Source of the DNA: Mycobacterium sp. Aquia_213
Lineage (GTDB): Bacteria; Actinomycetota; Actinomycetes; Mycobacteriales; Mycobacteriaceae
Assembly: GCF_026625985.1 (NCBI RefSeq)
Contig: NZ_CP113116.1
Location: 1,240,001-1,304,000, forward strand
Direction of reading: 5' to 3'
Length of the DNA: 64,000 bases
How positions within the stretch are numbered: position 1 is the stretch's first letter; each line of letters starts with the position of its first letter. The notes beneath the pieces are model-generated. The model was not told the origin of the DNA. It saw nothing but the letters and a program-made list of their open reading frames with translations, and ran no database searches. This document shows, piece by piece, positions 1-9,394 of the stretch. The position numbers and the translations under genes are program-made.

Positions 1-303
1 GGCCGGCGGTACATGGACGGTGGGGTGGCCAGCTCGGTGAACCTCGATGTCGCCCGCGACTGCGACGCGGCCGTGGTGCTGGTGCCCGCGGCGGCCGACG
101 CTCCATCGCCGTTCGGCGGCGGGCCGGCCGCCGAGATCGCGGCGTTTCACGGCACGGTATTCGGGGTGTTCGCCGACTCCGAGTCGTTGAAAGCATTCGG
201 GCCCAACCTGTTAGACCCGCGCTGTCGCGTCAGCTCGGCCGTGGCCGGACGAGAACAGGGCCGCCGCGAAGCGCGCGCCGTCGCCCGGTTCTTGGGTGTC
301 TGA
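1..303 (+). CDS. Patatin-like phospholipase, C-terminal part (5' truncated by window edge)
   Basis: The reading frame is open from the first base, and 100 residues remain. Near the cut is a Met-Asp-Gly-Gly-Val segment followed by Asn-Leu-Asp, which fits the catalytic Asp-Gly-Gly/Ala motif of patatin-like serine hydrolases. The nucleophile GxSxG half lies outside the window. By synteny this matches the patatin-family gene next to the second patatin gene in M. tuberculosis (Rv1062 beside Rv1063c, from memory). It converges tail to tail with the PLP enzyme, with the two stop codons directly adjacent. The family call is moderately sure; the substrate is unknown. Confidence 0.6.
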   Translation, partial: GRRYMDGGVASSVNLDVARDCDAAVVLVPAAADAPSPFGGGPAAEIAAFHGTVFGVFADSESLKAFGPNLLDPRCRVSSAVAGREQGRREARAVARFLGV

Positions 304-1668
304 TCAGCTCGCGAAGTCTTCGAACACCGGGACGGCCTGCAGTCCGTTCAGCTCGCGGCGCGCGGCGCGGTAACCCTCGGCGATCTTGTCGACGGCGCCG
401 GCGATGTCACATTCTCTGTGGTTGGCCATCACCTGCAGCCGGAAGCGCGCCTGCCCGCTGGCCACGGCCGGGTACTCAACGAGGTTGGCTACCAACCCGT
501 TTCGATGCAGCTGCCGGCTGACCAATCGGGCCACGCTTTCGCTGCCCATCTTGACGCACACGATCGGTGAGGGCTCGCCGTAGACATCGAAGCCCGCGTC
601 GGCCAGGCGCGCCCGTAGCTGCAGGATGTTGGTCATGCACTTGCGCCTGAGCTCCGCGCCTTCCGGGCTGTCGACGATGTCGAAGGCCTTTCCCACGATG
701 GCAGCCTGGATCGGGGACAGGGCGTTGGAGAAGGTGTTCGGCGAGGAGTAGTAGCGCAGGTATTCCGTCACCCGGCGATGCTTGGTGGCGACGAATCCTC
801 CATTGGAGGCAAAGGTTTTGGAGAACGATCCCATCACGAGGTCGACCTTGCCCATCATGCCCTGCAGGCCGATATGGCCGCGGCCGTCGGGGCCGATCGA
901 GCCCAGATCGTGTGCGACATCGACCACCAGCGTCGCCTTGAATTCGCGTGCCAGGTCTTGCAGTTGAGCGATGTCCGGGGTGTCCGAGTTCATCGAGAAC
1001 AGCGACTCGGTCACGACCATGATGCCGTTGTCGCGGTCCTGCGATCGAATCGCTTCCAGCGTCGTGCGAGCGTCGGCGATGTCGTTGTGCTTGAACAGAT
1101 GCACGTTGCGCGTCGCGGCGGCGGCGCCCTCCTGCAGGCAGGCGTGCGCGAGCCGGTCCATGACGATGTGGTCGTCGGGCCGCACCAGCCCCTTGACCAC
1201 CCCGTAGCCGGCCGCCCATCCGGTGGAGAACAGGCTGACGTACTCGGCGTCGAGGAAATCCGCGATCTTGTGCTCCAGCGCGAGTGACACCGACGTGTTG
1301 CCCACCAGAGCCGGGGAACCGGCGCTGTGGACTCCGTAGTCGTCGATCGCGGCCCACGCCGCGGCTTTGATTTCGGGGTGGCCGGAGAGCGAAAGATAGT
1401 CCTGCGAAGCGAAATTCACGCCCGACATGGTCCGGCCGCCGTCGTCGTGCACGGTGGCGTGGCGCCGTGGGCCGGCCTCGGTGGCCCGGCCGAATGGCCA
1501 CAGGCCGTGCTCGCGCCGGCAGTCCTGCCATTGGTAGAAGCCGTCGACCCGCGCAATGATGTCGTCGCCGCGCAGCGCGCGGAAGTCCTGCATGCTGCCG
1601 TCCAGCGCCGCCGGGTCAGTTGCCTCGACAACCGATACCGGTTCGGGGATGCCCGTAGTGAGAGTCAC
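304..1668 (-). CDS. PLP-dependent alpha-oxoamine synthase family protein (class II aminotransferase fold)
   Basis: The 454-residue protein has the layout of 8-amino-7-oxononanoate synthase and serine palmitoyltransferase, which condense an acyl-CoA or acyl-ACP with an amino acid. Visible features are an FASQDYLSLSG segment near residue 86, DVAHDLG (Asp250/His253, the pair that contacts the PLP ring) and SFSKTF with the likely Schiff-base lysine at 284. An N-terminal extension of about 75 residues precedes the fold. The start is GTG with a strong AAGGAG five bases upstream. It sits alone between two patatin-like genes, with no biotin gene nearby, so a sphingoid- or oxoamine-type product is as likely as biotin synthesis. 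The exact substrate is not determinable. Confidence 0.75.
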   Translation of the reverse strand: MTLTTGIPEPVSVVEATDPAALDGSMQDFRALRGDDIIARVDGFYQWQDCRREHGLWPFGRATEAGPRRHATVHDDGGRTMSGVNFASQDYLSLSGHPEIKAAAWAAIDDYGVHSAGSPALVGNTSVSLALEHKIADFLDAEYVSLFSTGWAAGYGVVKGLVRPDDHIVMDRLAHACLQEGAAAATRNVHLFKHNDIADARTTLEAIRSQDRDNGIMVVTESLFSMNSDTPDIAQLQDLAREFKATLVVDVAHDLGSIGPDGRGHIGLQGMMGKVDLVMGSFSKTFASNGGFVATKHRRVTEYLRYYSSPNTFSNALSPIQAAIVGKAFDIVDSPEGAELRRKCMTNILQLRARLADAGFDVYGEPSPIVCVKMGSESVARLVSRQLHRNGLVANLVEYPAVASGQARFRLQVMANHRECDIAGAVDKIAEGYRAARRELNGLQAVPVFEDFAS

Positions 1669-1905
1669 TGCGCTCCTTGGGATTTGATCTTGACGACCGG
1701 CGAGGGTGCGGTGCGCTCAGATTACTGGGCTCGTGTTGAATAGCTTGTGAATCGCGCAGTAATTGACTTTTAACAGTGCCGGTCGCAGGTCTGAAAGCTC
1801 TAGGAGTCGGTCAAAAGTCCCACGCGGCGGCGGCGGGACGCTAAGATGCCACAACCACGGTCCGGGCGGGGGAGTTACCAACCGCCCCAACGGCTCTCGT
1901 TGCGA

Positions 1906-2991
1906 TCAGCCCTCGATCGCGGGCGGTTCCTCGGAAACACGTTCGAGCGAATCCAGGGCCTGGTCGGCCAGTAGCCTGCCGACGTCGATCACCTCGGCTG
2001 CCCGGTGAAAATCCAGGCTGCGGCACGTCGAACGGGGTACCTCGATCAACAGATCCGGTGGGTAGGCCGACAGCATGTGGCGGGTGAGTGCCGACTGGGC
2101 GATGTCGAAGGCCCGGTACATCACCTCAAAGCTGCCCAGTTTCGGCACTCCGGGCGCCTCCACGAGTTCGTCGGCGTCCTCGCCCGGGTCCTCCGCGTCG
2201 GTATCCGCGGCGAATCGGCTCAACACGGCTCGCGCGGTGGGCCGGTCGAGCAGCGACCGCACGGCCGACGTGTCGAGCAGCGCAGTAGTGCTGCGCACCA
2301 TGCGGTTCAGCAACTCGACGGTGGCGCCGGGCTCGGGTTCTCGTTTCGCGATCACCTCGCTGCCGCTGACGCCCACGGCGATCGTCAGGTCGGCGTTGAC
2401 CGCGGCGAGCGGGGCCATCGGCAGCGGATCGAGGATGCCGCCGTCGGCGAGCAGCCGTCCGCCGACTTCGTGCGGAGGGATCACCCCCGGAATCGCGATG
2501 GATGCCCGGATCGCCTCGTCGAGCGGACCGTGCTGAAACCACACCGACTTGCCGGCCAGCAGGTCGGTTGCGACCGCGGTGAAGGGGATCGGTAGTTCCT
2601 CGATGGTGACCGGCCCGAGGATGTCGCGCACCGCCTCCAGGATTTTCTCGGCCCGCATCACCCCCGCCGCGCTGATCGACGGGTCAAGCAGCCGCAGGAT
2701 GGTGCGTTGGTTCAGCGACTTCGCCCAGTCGGCGAACTCGTCGAGTCGCCCGGCGGCCTGCAGTCCGCCAATCATCGCGCCCATCGACGAGCCGGTGATC
2801 CCGACGATCTCGAAACCGCGCGCATGCAGCGCCTCGATCACCCCGATGTGGGCGTAGCCCCGGGCGCCACCGCTCCCGAGTGCGACGGCGACCCGGGGAC
2901 GTGATGCTCGACGCTCGACGGCTTCGCCAGACACCCCTACATTTTGCGTGCCGCACCGGTCGCTCGCCGGGGCGGGCGGCACTTTTTTCAT
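1906..2991 (-). CDS. Patatin-like phospholipase / RssA-type serine hydrolase
   Basis: Predicted cytosolic lipid acyl hydrolase of about 361 residues. The sequence shows the glycine-rich oxyanion loop GSGGARG, the nucleophile elbow GSSMG (Ser near residue 69) and the dyad partner in LLADGGILDPLP, so the whole Ser-Asp dyad is present. It corresponds to Rv1063c of M. tuberculosis by content and neighbours. An ATG start was chosen, but no clear ribosome binding site precedes it. A TTG four codons upstream and a GTG about 19 codons downstream are alternatives. It is followed by lpqV on the same strand side, separated by a short gap. Substrate unknown. Confidence 0.8.
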   Translation of the reverse strand: MKKVPPAPASDRCGTQNVGVSGEAVERRASRPRVAVALGSGGARGYAHIGVIEALHARGFEIVGITGSSMGAMIGGLQAAGRLDEFADWAKSLNQRTILRLLDPSISAAGVMRAEKILEAVRDILGPVTIEELPIPFTAVATDLLAGKSVWFQHGPLDEAIRASIAIPGVIPPHEVGGRLLADGGILDPLPMAPLAAVNADLTIAVGVSGSEVIAKREPEPGATVELLNRMVRSTTALLDTSAVRSLLDRPTARAVLSRFAADTDAEDPGEDADELVEAPGVPKLGSFEVMYRAFDIAQSALTRHMLSAYPPDLLIEVPRSTCRSLDFHRAAEVIDVGRLLADQALDSLERVSEEPPAIEG

Positions 2992-3036
2992 CCGTGATCG
3001 CAATTGCGCAGGAGTTCGAAGCGCAGCCCTCGGAAG

Positions 3037-3513
3037 CTACCCGCATTCGTCGTTGGCGGCCGCCCGCGCGGCGGTGATCACCGCCGCCTGCCGGGCCGGC
3101 GTCAGGTCCGCCCACCTGGTGTTCCAGCTGCCCGCGGTGGCCGTCGGCGAGGTCTGGACCATCGCCAAATAGGGCTCGAACTGCGATTCCCCGGTCTTGG
3201 GCCGCGCCTCCATCCACACTTTTGCGGCATGACAGGCCTGGTAGTACTCCTCTTCGGTCGACTCCGCGGGGACATCGACCTTGGTCGTCACCCCGGCGGG
3301 GGACAGGCCGATCACCCCCGGCGGTGCCGACGTCGGGAGCTGCCGGCCGGGCGACGACTGCGCGGACGACGATGTGATCTGCCCCGCGGGGGCCCCGCCC
3401 GACGAGCACCCCGCGACCGAAAGCGGAACGATCACACCAGCCGCCACAACGACTGCGCCCCATGGCCGGGGGCGATGACTGCACCAGCGCACGGCGTTCA
3501 ATCTATGCAACAC
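3037..3513 (-). CDS. lpqV: LpqV-like lipoprotein
   Basis: A 158-residue secreted lipoprotein. A basic N-terminus leads into a hydrophobic stretch and the lipobox Leu-Ser-Val-Ala-Gly-Cys, giving lipidated Cys36. A Ser/Pro/Gly-rich linker and a small C-terminal domain ending in Asn-Asp-Glu-Cys-Gly follow. Position between the patatin gene and the cupin/rhodanese pair matches lpqV (Rv1064c). The start is GTG without a good ribosome binding site; other GTG/TTG starts a few codons inside are possible, none altering the lipobox. It is divergent from the cysteine-dioxygenase-like gene. Molecular function is unknown. Confidence 0.75.
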   Translation of the reverse strand: MLHRLNAVRWCSHRPRPWGAVVVAAGVIVPLSVAGCSSGGAPAGQITSSSAQSSPGRQLPTSAPPGVIGLSPAGVTTKVDVPAESTEEEYYQACHAAKVWMEARPKTGESQFEPYLAMVQTSPTATAGSWNTRWADLTPARQAAVITAARAAANDECG

Positions 3514-3604
3514 TGGCGCCGTGATGGAGCGCTTCGGATTTTGGGAGTGTTGTCGGCCCTAACGCGCCGCCCTTGCCCAATCCGATCCCTTGTGGAGCTC
3601 TCCC

Positions 3605-4204
3605 ATGTCAGTGCCTGTCGCCAATTCCGTTGCGTTGCGTTCACCGACCATCGCGTCGCCCTCCGCGGGGCCGACGCGGCTGCGGGTTCCCGACCTGCTG
3701 CACGCCACCGACCAAGCCGCCGACGATGTGCTCAGCGGCCGGTGCGACCACCTGCTGCCCGCCGGCGGTGTACCGGACTCCAAGCGCTGGTTCACCCGCA
3801 TCCACGGCGACGACGAACTCGACGTCTGGCTGATCAGCTGGGTTCCCGGTCACGCCACCGAATTGCACGACCACGGTGGGTCGCTGGGCGCGTTGACGGT
3901 GGTGTCCGGGTCGCTCAACGAATTCCGTTGGGACGGAAGGAAATTACGTCGCCGTCGGCTCGATGCCGGTGATCAGGCCGGTTTTCCGCTGGGCTGGGTG
4001 CACGACGTGGTGTGGGCGCGCAGGCCTGTTCCCAGCCCGCTCCCGGGTACCGTCACTCCGATCAAGTCACCGGTTGCGCCGACGCTGAGCGTGCACGCGT
4101 ATTCGCCGCCGCTGAGCGCGATGTCGTACTACGAGGTCACCGAGAACACCCGGTTGCGACGCCAGCGCACCGAACTGACCGACCAACCGGAGGGGACGCA
4201 ATGA
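3605..4204 (+). CDS. Cysteine dioxygenase-like cupin protein
   Basis: A 199-residue single-domain cupin. The motif HDHGG (His88, His90) and a later His133 in GWVHDVV make a plausible three-histidine iron site, as in cysteine dioxygenase type I, which oxidises cysteine or related thiols to sulfinates. It matches Rv1065 in position. ATG is preferred over an upstream in-frame GTG. Its stop overlaps the start of the rhodanese gene (ATGA), so the two are probably translationally coupled. The pairing of a thiol dioxygenase-like protein with a sulfurtransferase supports a role in sulfur metabolism, but the substrate is inferred only from fold. Confidence 0.75.
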   Translation: MSVPVANSVALRSPTIASPSAGPTRLRVPDLLHATDQAADDVLSGRCDHLLPAGGVPDSKRWFTRIHGDDELDVWLISWVPGHATELHDHGGSLGALTVVSGSLNEFRWDGRKLRRRRLDAGDQAGFPLGWVHDVVWARRPVPSPLPGTVTPIKSPVAPTLSVHAYSPPLSAMSYYEVTENTRLRRQRTELTDQPEGTQ

Positions 4205-4641
4205 GCCGTATCGATGTGGTCTTGAGATCGGCGCGACGCCGTTTTCGCCGGCTTCCAGCCGCCGAGGTGCCCGATGCACTGCGGCGCGGGGCGGTGCTCG
4301 TCGACATCCGGCCGCAGGCACAGCGATTCCGCGAGGGCGAGGTGCCGGGCGCGCTGGTGATCGAACGCAATGTGCTGGAATGGCGTTGCGACCCGACCAG
4401 CGACGCCCGCCTGCCGGAAGCCGTCGGCGACGACGTCGAGTGGGTGATCCTGTGTTCGGAGGGCTACACGTCCAGCCTGGCGGCAGCCGCGCTGCTCGAC
4501 ATCGGCCTGCTCCGGGCCACCGACGTCGTCGGCGGCTTTCACGCGCTGGCCGGCGCCGGGGTGCTCGCCGAGTTGGCCGGCGAGCCCGTCGATGCGGCAG
4601 CGCTGGCGAATACCGGCGCGAGCGGCCGTCGCTGGCTTTAA
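4201..4641 (+). CDS. Rhodanese-like sulfurtransferase domain protein
   Basis: A 146-residue single rhodanese domain. VLVDIRP near residue 33 and the active-site loop ILCSEGYTSS with Cys85 are present, consistent with persulfide transfer from thiosulfate or a related donor. A GGAGGGG ribosome binding site lies just before the ATG, which overlaps the stop of the upstream dioxygenase-like gene by four bases. It corresponds to Rv1066. Its stop overlaps the stop of the convergent membrane hydrolase by three bases (TTAA shared). Confidence 0.8.
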   Translation: MSRIDVVLRSARRRFRRLPAAEVPDALRRGAVLVDIRPQAQRFREGEVPGALVIERNVLEWRCDPTSDARLPEAVGDDVEWVILCSEGYTSSLAAAALLDIGLLRATDVVGGFHALAGAGVLAELAGEPVDAAALANTGASGRRWL

Positions 4642-6428
4642 TCGTTGGCGTGCAACAGCGGTCGCAGCCGCTCGGTCTTCTCCGGTGTCCACCCGGGCGG
4701 TGACAACACCGCGGCCCAGCCGTTGGCGACGTCGGCGACGTAGCGGTGGCCATGCCCGTCGGGCACATCCACCGCGACTGCCATATCCGCCGACACCTGC
4801 AGGAACGTCACCACCGGGATCCAATTCGTCTGCGGCAGTACGTCATAGCCTCGCCGTTCGCGCAGCCAATCCGGTTCGCTGAACAGCAGATCCGGTGTCC
4901 ACCAGGCGATCGGGTCGGAGGCGTGCTGTAAATACACCACCCGCGGCGCCCCCCACGGATCCTTGGGGCGGTCCAAATTTGTTGGGCGAGCGATGAATCG
5001 GACGTTGAGGCCGTCGTTGTAGATGGGCAGCCATTCGGGCGAACCGCCGTCTCGGGTCGCGGTCAGGTCCGTCCAGATGGTGTTGTTGAACGTCGGCCCG
5101 CTGAACAGGGCGCCGTCGGTGCGGGCCACGACGTTGTTGAGGCTCATAAACGGCGCCTCCCCGCCGAACGAGCCCAGGCTCTCGCCGAACACCACCAGCT
5201 TCGGGCGGTGTCCCTCGGGCAGTTGCCGGATCAGTTTGTCGACGGCCTCGAACAGCGCCTGGCCGGCGTGCCGGGCGTTCTCCTTGTCCACCAGAAACGA
5301 CAGCCAGCTCGGCAAGAATGAGTACTGCATGCTGACGATTGCGGTGTTGCCGTTGTACATGTACTCCAGCGCCGACGCCTCGGCTTCGTTGATCCAGCCG
5401 GTCCCGGTAGTCGTTGCGACCGCGACGATCTCGCGCTGTAAGCCGCCTTCGCGTTGCAGTTCGCGCGCCGCCAGCTCGGCGGTCGCGGTGATGCCGTCGG
5501 CGGACTTCAGGCCGGCATAGGCGCGGATCGGTTCGGTGGCCGGGGCTCCGCTGAAACGGGTCAGCTCTTCGGTTGACGGGCCGCCGTTGACGAAGATGCG
5601 GCCCTGGTGGCCCAGCGATTCCCACGAGACCAGCGACTGCGGACCGCCGGATCGTTGCGGGGTTTTCGGCGGCACGATCTCGGGATTCATCTCATTGTTG
5701 ACCGAGGCGAAGGTGTTGTTCAGGGTGCGCATCGTGAACTTGACGACCACACCGTTGAGCAGCGTGATCGTCAGCACCACCAGCGCCACCACCACGATGG
5801 TGGCCGAGACGCGAAACGGCGCGATCCGATCGAGTTTTCCCACCAGGAAACTGACCAATATGCGGATGGCCTGGCCGATTTCGACGACCGTGAACAGCAC
5901 GATGAACGACAGGATCGCGGTCAGCGGGTAGTCGTACCACTGCAGATGCGGGACACCCATCAGGTTGCGCACGTCGTCTTGCCACACGTGAAACCAGATG
6001 GCCATCAGCACCTGGCCGACGACGGCGACCGGGATCAGCACTTTCCACGCCCAGCGCGGTGGCGGCGGGGAGGACTCCTTGGAGCGCATGTAGCGGACCA
6101 GCCAGACCGAGAAGACGCCCAACCCGTAGCCGATGGCGCCGGAGAACCCGCTGACCAGCGCCTGGAACAGCGGGCCGCGGGGTAGTAGCGACGGCGTCAA
6201 CGAGAACCAGATGAAGATCAGGCCGACCGTGGTGCCGGTGAAGGTGTAGTGGCGAACCCAGAACGGCTTGGTGGCGATCTCCACGAGGTCGTCGGCGCCG
6301 GCGTTTTCCGGTTCCGCTTCGGGTTTGGTGGCGACGCCCGTCGGTGGGGCGTCTTGCGAGCCCGCGAGTTTGTCTGCGCCGACGGCTGATTCGTCGTCGG
6401 TGCCGGTCACAGAACCAGGCTCACTCAC
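4638..6428 (-). CDS. Membrane-anchored alpha/beta-hydrolase family protein
   Basis: A 596-residue protein homologous to Rv1069c. After an acidic N-terminal 50 residues come about five hydrophobic helices (residues 64-225), then a large hydrolase domain with the nucleophile motif GESLGSFGG near residue 415. This matches the actinobacterial family of membrane alpha/beta hydrolases with separate N-terminal and catalytic domains. The GTG start lies only 10 bases after the stop of echA8, so it is the last gene of an echA9-echA8 operon. This suggests an acyl-lipid or acyl-thioester substrate, which is inference. No strong ribosome binding site is seen. Confidence 0.8.
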   Translation of the reverse strand: MSEPGSVTGTDDESAVGADKLAGSQDAPPTGVATKPEAEPENAGADDLVEIATKPFWVRHYTFTGTTVGLIFIWFSLTPSLLPRGPLFQALVSGFSGAIGYGLGVFSVWLVRYMRSKESSPPPPRWAWKVLIPVAVVGQVLMAIWFHVWQDDVRNLMGVPHLQWYDYPLTAILSFIVLFTVVEIGQAIRILVSFLVGKLDRIAPFRVSATIVVVALVVLTITLLNGVVVKFTMRTLNNTFASVNNEMNPEIVPPKTPQRSGGPQSLVSWESLGHQGRIFVNGGPSTEELTRFSGAPATEPIRAYAGLKSADGITATAELAARELQREGGLQREIVAVATTTGTGWINEAEASALEYMYNGNTAIVSMQYSFLPSWLSFLVDKENARHAGQALFEAVDKLIRQLPEGHRPKLVVFGESLGSFGGEAPFMSLNNVVARTDGALFSGPTFNNTIWTDLTATRDGGSPEWLPIYNDGLNVRFIARPTNLDRPKDPWGAPRVVYLQHASDPIAWWTPDLLFSEPDWLRERRGYDVLPQTNWIPVVTFLQVSADMAVAVDVPDGHGHRYVADVANGWAAVLSPPGWTPEKTERLRPLLHAND

Positions 6429-6438
6429 TTCGGGGATC

Positions 6439-7224
6439 TTACCGATGCGTGAAGTTGGGAGCCCGCTTTTCGACGAATGCCGCCATCCCTTCGGACTGAT
6501 CCTCCGTCGCGAAAGTCGAATGGAACAGCCGGCGCTCGTAGAGAAGTCCCTCGGCCAGGGTGGACTCGAAGGCGCGGTTGACGGCCTCTTTGGCCATCCG
6601 GGATGCCGAGAGCGACATCTGCGAAATCGTGGTGGCGACTGCTTTGGCCTCGCTGAGCAGATCGTCGGCCGGCACCACCCGTGACACCAGGCCGCTGCGT
6701 TCGGCTTCCTCGGCGCCGATGGTGCGCCCGGTGAGGATCAGGTCCATCGCCTTGGCCTTGCCGATGGCGCGGGTGAGCCGCTGCGATCCGCCCATCCCCG
6801 GCAGCACACCGAGTTTGATCTCGGGCTGGCCGAACTTCGCGGTGTCGGCGGCGATCAGCAGATCGCACATCATCGCGAGCTCGCAGCCACCGCCGAGCGC
6901 GTATCCGGCCACCGCCGCGATCGTCGGGGTGCGCACGGCGGCCAGCTTGCCCCAGGTGGCGAAGAAGTCGGAGCCGAACGCGTCGGCGAACGTCAAGGCC
7001 GCCATCTCCTTGATGTCGGCCCCGGCGGCGAAGGCCTTGCCGCCCGAACCGGTGATGATGATCGCCCCGATGCCCGGGTCGCTGTCGAATGCAATTGCCG
7101 CACTGGTGACTTCGTTCATCACCTGGCTGTTGAGCGCGTTGAGCGCCTGCGGCCGGTTCAGCGTGATGGTCCCGACTCGCTCGTCGCGCTCGGTCAGGAT
7201 GGTTTCGTACGTTGTGTCGCTCAC
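6439..7224 (-). CDS. echA8: Enoyl-CoA hydratase EchA8
   Basis: A 261-residue crotonase-fold enzyme that hydrates 2-trans-enoyl-CoA in beta-oxidation. Oxyanion-hole segments AFAAGADIKEM and GGGCELAMMCD are present, as are the two catalytic acids in the ELAMM and PEIKLGVLPG regions. The sequence closely resembles mycobacterial EchA8 as I remember it. GTG was chosen as start, with AAAGGCG upstream; a TTG one codon earlier is the alternative. It lies 12 bases after echA9 and 10 bases before the membrane hydrolase, so it is part of an operon. Confidence 0.92.
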   Translation of the reverse strand: MSDTTYETILTERDERVGTITLNRPQALNALNSQVMNEVTSAAIAFDSDPGIGAIIITGSGGKAFAAGADIKEMAALTFADAFGSDFFATWGKLAAVRTPTIAAVAGYALGGGCELAMMCDLLIAADTAKFGQPEIKLGVLPGMGGSQRLTRAIGKAKAMDLILTGRTIGAEEAERSGLVSRVVPADDLLSEAKAVATTISQMSLSASRMAKEAVNRAFESTLAEGLLYERRLFHSTFATEDQSEGMAAFVEKRAPNFTHR

Positions 7225-7236
7225 CAATTCGCCTTT

Positions 7237-8286
7237 CTAGAAATTCAAGTCGTCGTCGACCGGCGCGAAGTACGCGTCGATGTCGGCCGCGGAGACCGCG
7301 GCGAAGTTCGCCGGCGACCATTTCGGGTTGCGATCTTTGTCGATGAGCTGTGCGCGAATGCCTTCCACCAGATCGTGGGAGCGCGCCGACGCCGACGACA
7401 CTCGATAGTCTTGGACCAGAACATCTTCCAGCGTTTCCATCTTCGCGGCCCGACGCACCGCCTGGAGCGTGACCGATACCGCGATCGGGGAGCGGGTCTC
7501 GATCAGGTTGGCGGCCTCTTGCGCCGGCTCGGCGTCATGCTCGCGCAGCGCCGCGATGATGTCCTCCACCGTGTCGCCGGAAAAGCACTCGTCGATCCAA
7601 TCACTTTGTGCGACAAGATCACTGGGCGGCGGCTCGACGGCATGGGCGGCCAGTGCCGCCTCGATGCCGTCGTCGACGATCGCTTGGCTGAACGCGTCGA
7701 GCTTGTCGTGCGCGACGTAATGGTCGGCGAATCCCAACGCGATCGCGTCGGCTCCGGAGAACGGGGCTCCGGTCAGGGCGGCATACATTCCGAGCGCCCC
7801 CGGCGCCCGGGACAGCAGGAATGCTCCGCCGACGTCGGGGATGAACCCGATACCGACCTCTGGCATTGCCACCTTTGAGGTTTCGGTCACCACGCGGACA
7901 CTGCCGTGCGCGCTGACGCCAACCCCGCCGCCCATCACGATCCCGTCCATCAACGACACGTACGGCTTGGCGAACCGGCCGATCTGACCGTTCAGCAGAT
8001 ACTCGTCGCGCCAGAACTTTCGCGTCTCGACGCCGTCCTTGCGGGCGCTGTGATAGACCGCGACCACGTCGCCGCCGGCGCACAACCCGCGCTCGCCGGC
8101 CCCGGAGAGCACCACCGCGCGCACCGCATCGTCGTTTTCCCAGCGTGCCAGCAGCGGGCTCAGCACGTCGACCATCGTCTGATTGAGCGAGTTGATTGCC
8201 TTGGGGCGGTTGAGCGTGATCAGGCCGACGCCATTGTCGACACGGGCCAAAATCTCGTCGGATTCCTCAGTCGCGCCTTCGGTCAC
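7237..8286 (-). CDS. echA9: 3-hydroxyisobutyryl-CoA hydrolase-type crotonase EchA9
   Basis: A 349-residue member of the crotonase superfamily. It has the longer C-terminal part typical of 3-hydroxyisobutyryl-CoA hydrolases, which act in valine breakdown, rather than of classic hydratases. Motifs include RGLCAGGDVVAVY, MGGGVGVSAHG and MPEVGIGFIPDVGG. It is annotated as EchA9 (Rv1071c) in M. tuberculosis, where it precedes echA8. The start is GTG with GAGAGG upstream. It is the first gene of the operon and is divergent from the Bax-inhibitor-like gene across about 250 bases that must hold both promoters. Confidence 0.85.
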   Translation of the reverse strand: MTEGATEESDEILARVDNGVGLITLNRPKAINSLNQTMVDVLSPLLARWENDDAVRAVVLSGAGERGLCAGGDVVAVYHSARKDGVETRKFWRDEYLLNGQIGRFAKPYVSLMDGIVMGGGVGVSAHGSVRVVTETSKVAMPEVGIGFIPDVGGAFLLSRAPGALGMYAALTGAPFSGADAIALGFADHYVAHDKLDAFSQAIVDDGIEAALAAHAVEPPPSDLVAQSDWIDECFSGDTVEDIIAALREHDAEPAQEAANLIETRSPIAVSVTLQAVRRAAKMETLEDVLVQDYRVSSASARSHDLVEGIRAQLIDKDRNPKWSPANFAAVSAADIDAYFAPVDDDLNF

Positions 8287-8536
8287 GCCCCAGCCTCTCG
8301 TCGTCGCAATGTGTGCCCAGAGTGTCGTCGCGATGACTTCTGGGCCTTGACCAGCAATCTAGATCGTGACAACCGGCGCAATGCCCGCGGGTAAGGATTA
8401 TGTTTGAGTCGGCGACAGTCACGCAGCGCGGATATACCCTGAACACACCGGTTCCGTTGGGAACTTGGCAAGCCGACTGATCGTTGAGCAAGTGTTCGCA
8501 CGGCTCGAAGCCACAGTCTTAAGAGAGGAACCGACG

Positions 8537-9382
8537 GTGCGGGAGACCAGCAACCCGGTATTTCGTTCGCTGCCCAAGCAGAGCGGCGGATATGCGCAAT
8601 TCGGCACTGGCGCGGCCCAGATGCAGCAGGGGTACCACCAAGCTGACCCCTACGCGGCTCCATACCAGCAGGCCAAGGCCACCCGTCCGGTGACCATCGA
8701 CGACGTCGTCACCAAGACGGGCATCACGCTGGGCCTGTTGACCGTGACGGCGATCGTCTCCTACTTCCTGGTGGCGAGCAATCTCGCCCTGGCGATGCCG
8801 CTGACCCTGGTTGGGGCGCTGGGCGGTTTCGTGCTGGTGATGATCGCGACGTTCGGCCGCAAGCAGGACAACCCGGCGATCGTGCTCAGCTACGCCGTCC
8901 TCGAGGGCCTGTTCCTCGGCGCGGTGTCGTTCGTTTTCGCCAACTTGACGGTGTCGCACGTCAGTGCCGGCGCGCTGATTTTGCAGGCTGTGCTGGGCAC
9001 CCTAGGGGTGTTCTTCGGCATGCTCGTCGTCTACAAGACCGGCGCCATCCGGGTGACTCCCAAGTTCACCCGCTGGGTGGTCGGCGCGCTGTTCGGCGCA
9101 GTGGCGTTGATGCTCGGCAACTTCGTGCTGGCCATGTTCGGCGTCGGCGGCGGTGCGGGTCTCGGCCTGCGCAGCGGTGGACCGATCGCGATCCTGTTCT
9201 CGCTGGTGATGATCGGTATCGCGGCGTTCAGCTTCCTGATCGACTTCGACGCGGCCGACCAGATGATCCGCGCCGGAGCCCCCGAGAAGGCGGCCTGGGG
9301 CATCGCGCTCGGCCTGACCGTGACGCTGGTCTGGCTGTACCTCGAGATCCTGCGTCTGCTCAGTTATCTGCAGAACGATTAG
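8537..9382 (+). CDS. Bax inhibitor-1/YccA-like integral membrane protein
   Basis: A 281-residue protein with a cytosolic N-terminal tail of about 50 residues rich in Gln, Tyr and Pro, then seven hydrophobic helices and a short acidic end. Layout and the FLIDFDAADQMI segment between late helices match the actinobacterial Bax1-I/YccA family (Rv1072). The function in mycobacteria is not established; family members are linked to ion leak or protease regulation. The GTG start is fixed by GAGAGGA seven bases upstream. It is followed by a strong intrinsic terminator. Confidence 0.8.
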   Translation: MRETSNPVFRSLPKQSGGYAQFGTGAAQMQQGYHQADPYAAPYQQAKATRPVTIDDVVTKTGITLGLLTVTAIVSYFLVASNLALAMPLTLVGALGGFVLVMIATFGRKQDNPAIVLSYAVLEGLFLGAVSFVFANLTVSHVSAGALILQAVLGTLGVFFGMLVVYKTGAIRVTPKFTRWVVGALFGAVALMLGNFVLAMFGVGGGAGLGLRSGGPIAILFSLVMIGIAAFSFLIDFDAADQMIRAGAPEKAAWGIALGLTVTLVWLYLEILRLLSYLQND

Positions 9383-9394
9383 CTTTATCCACGG

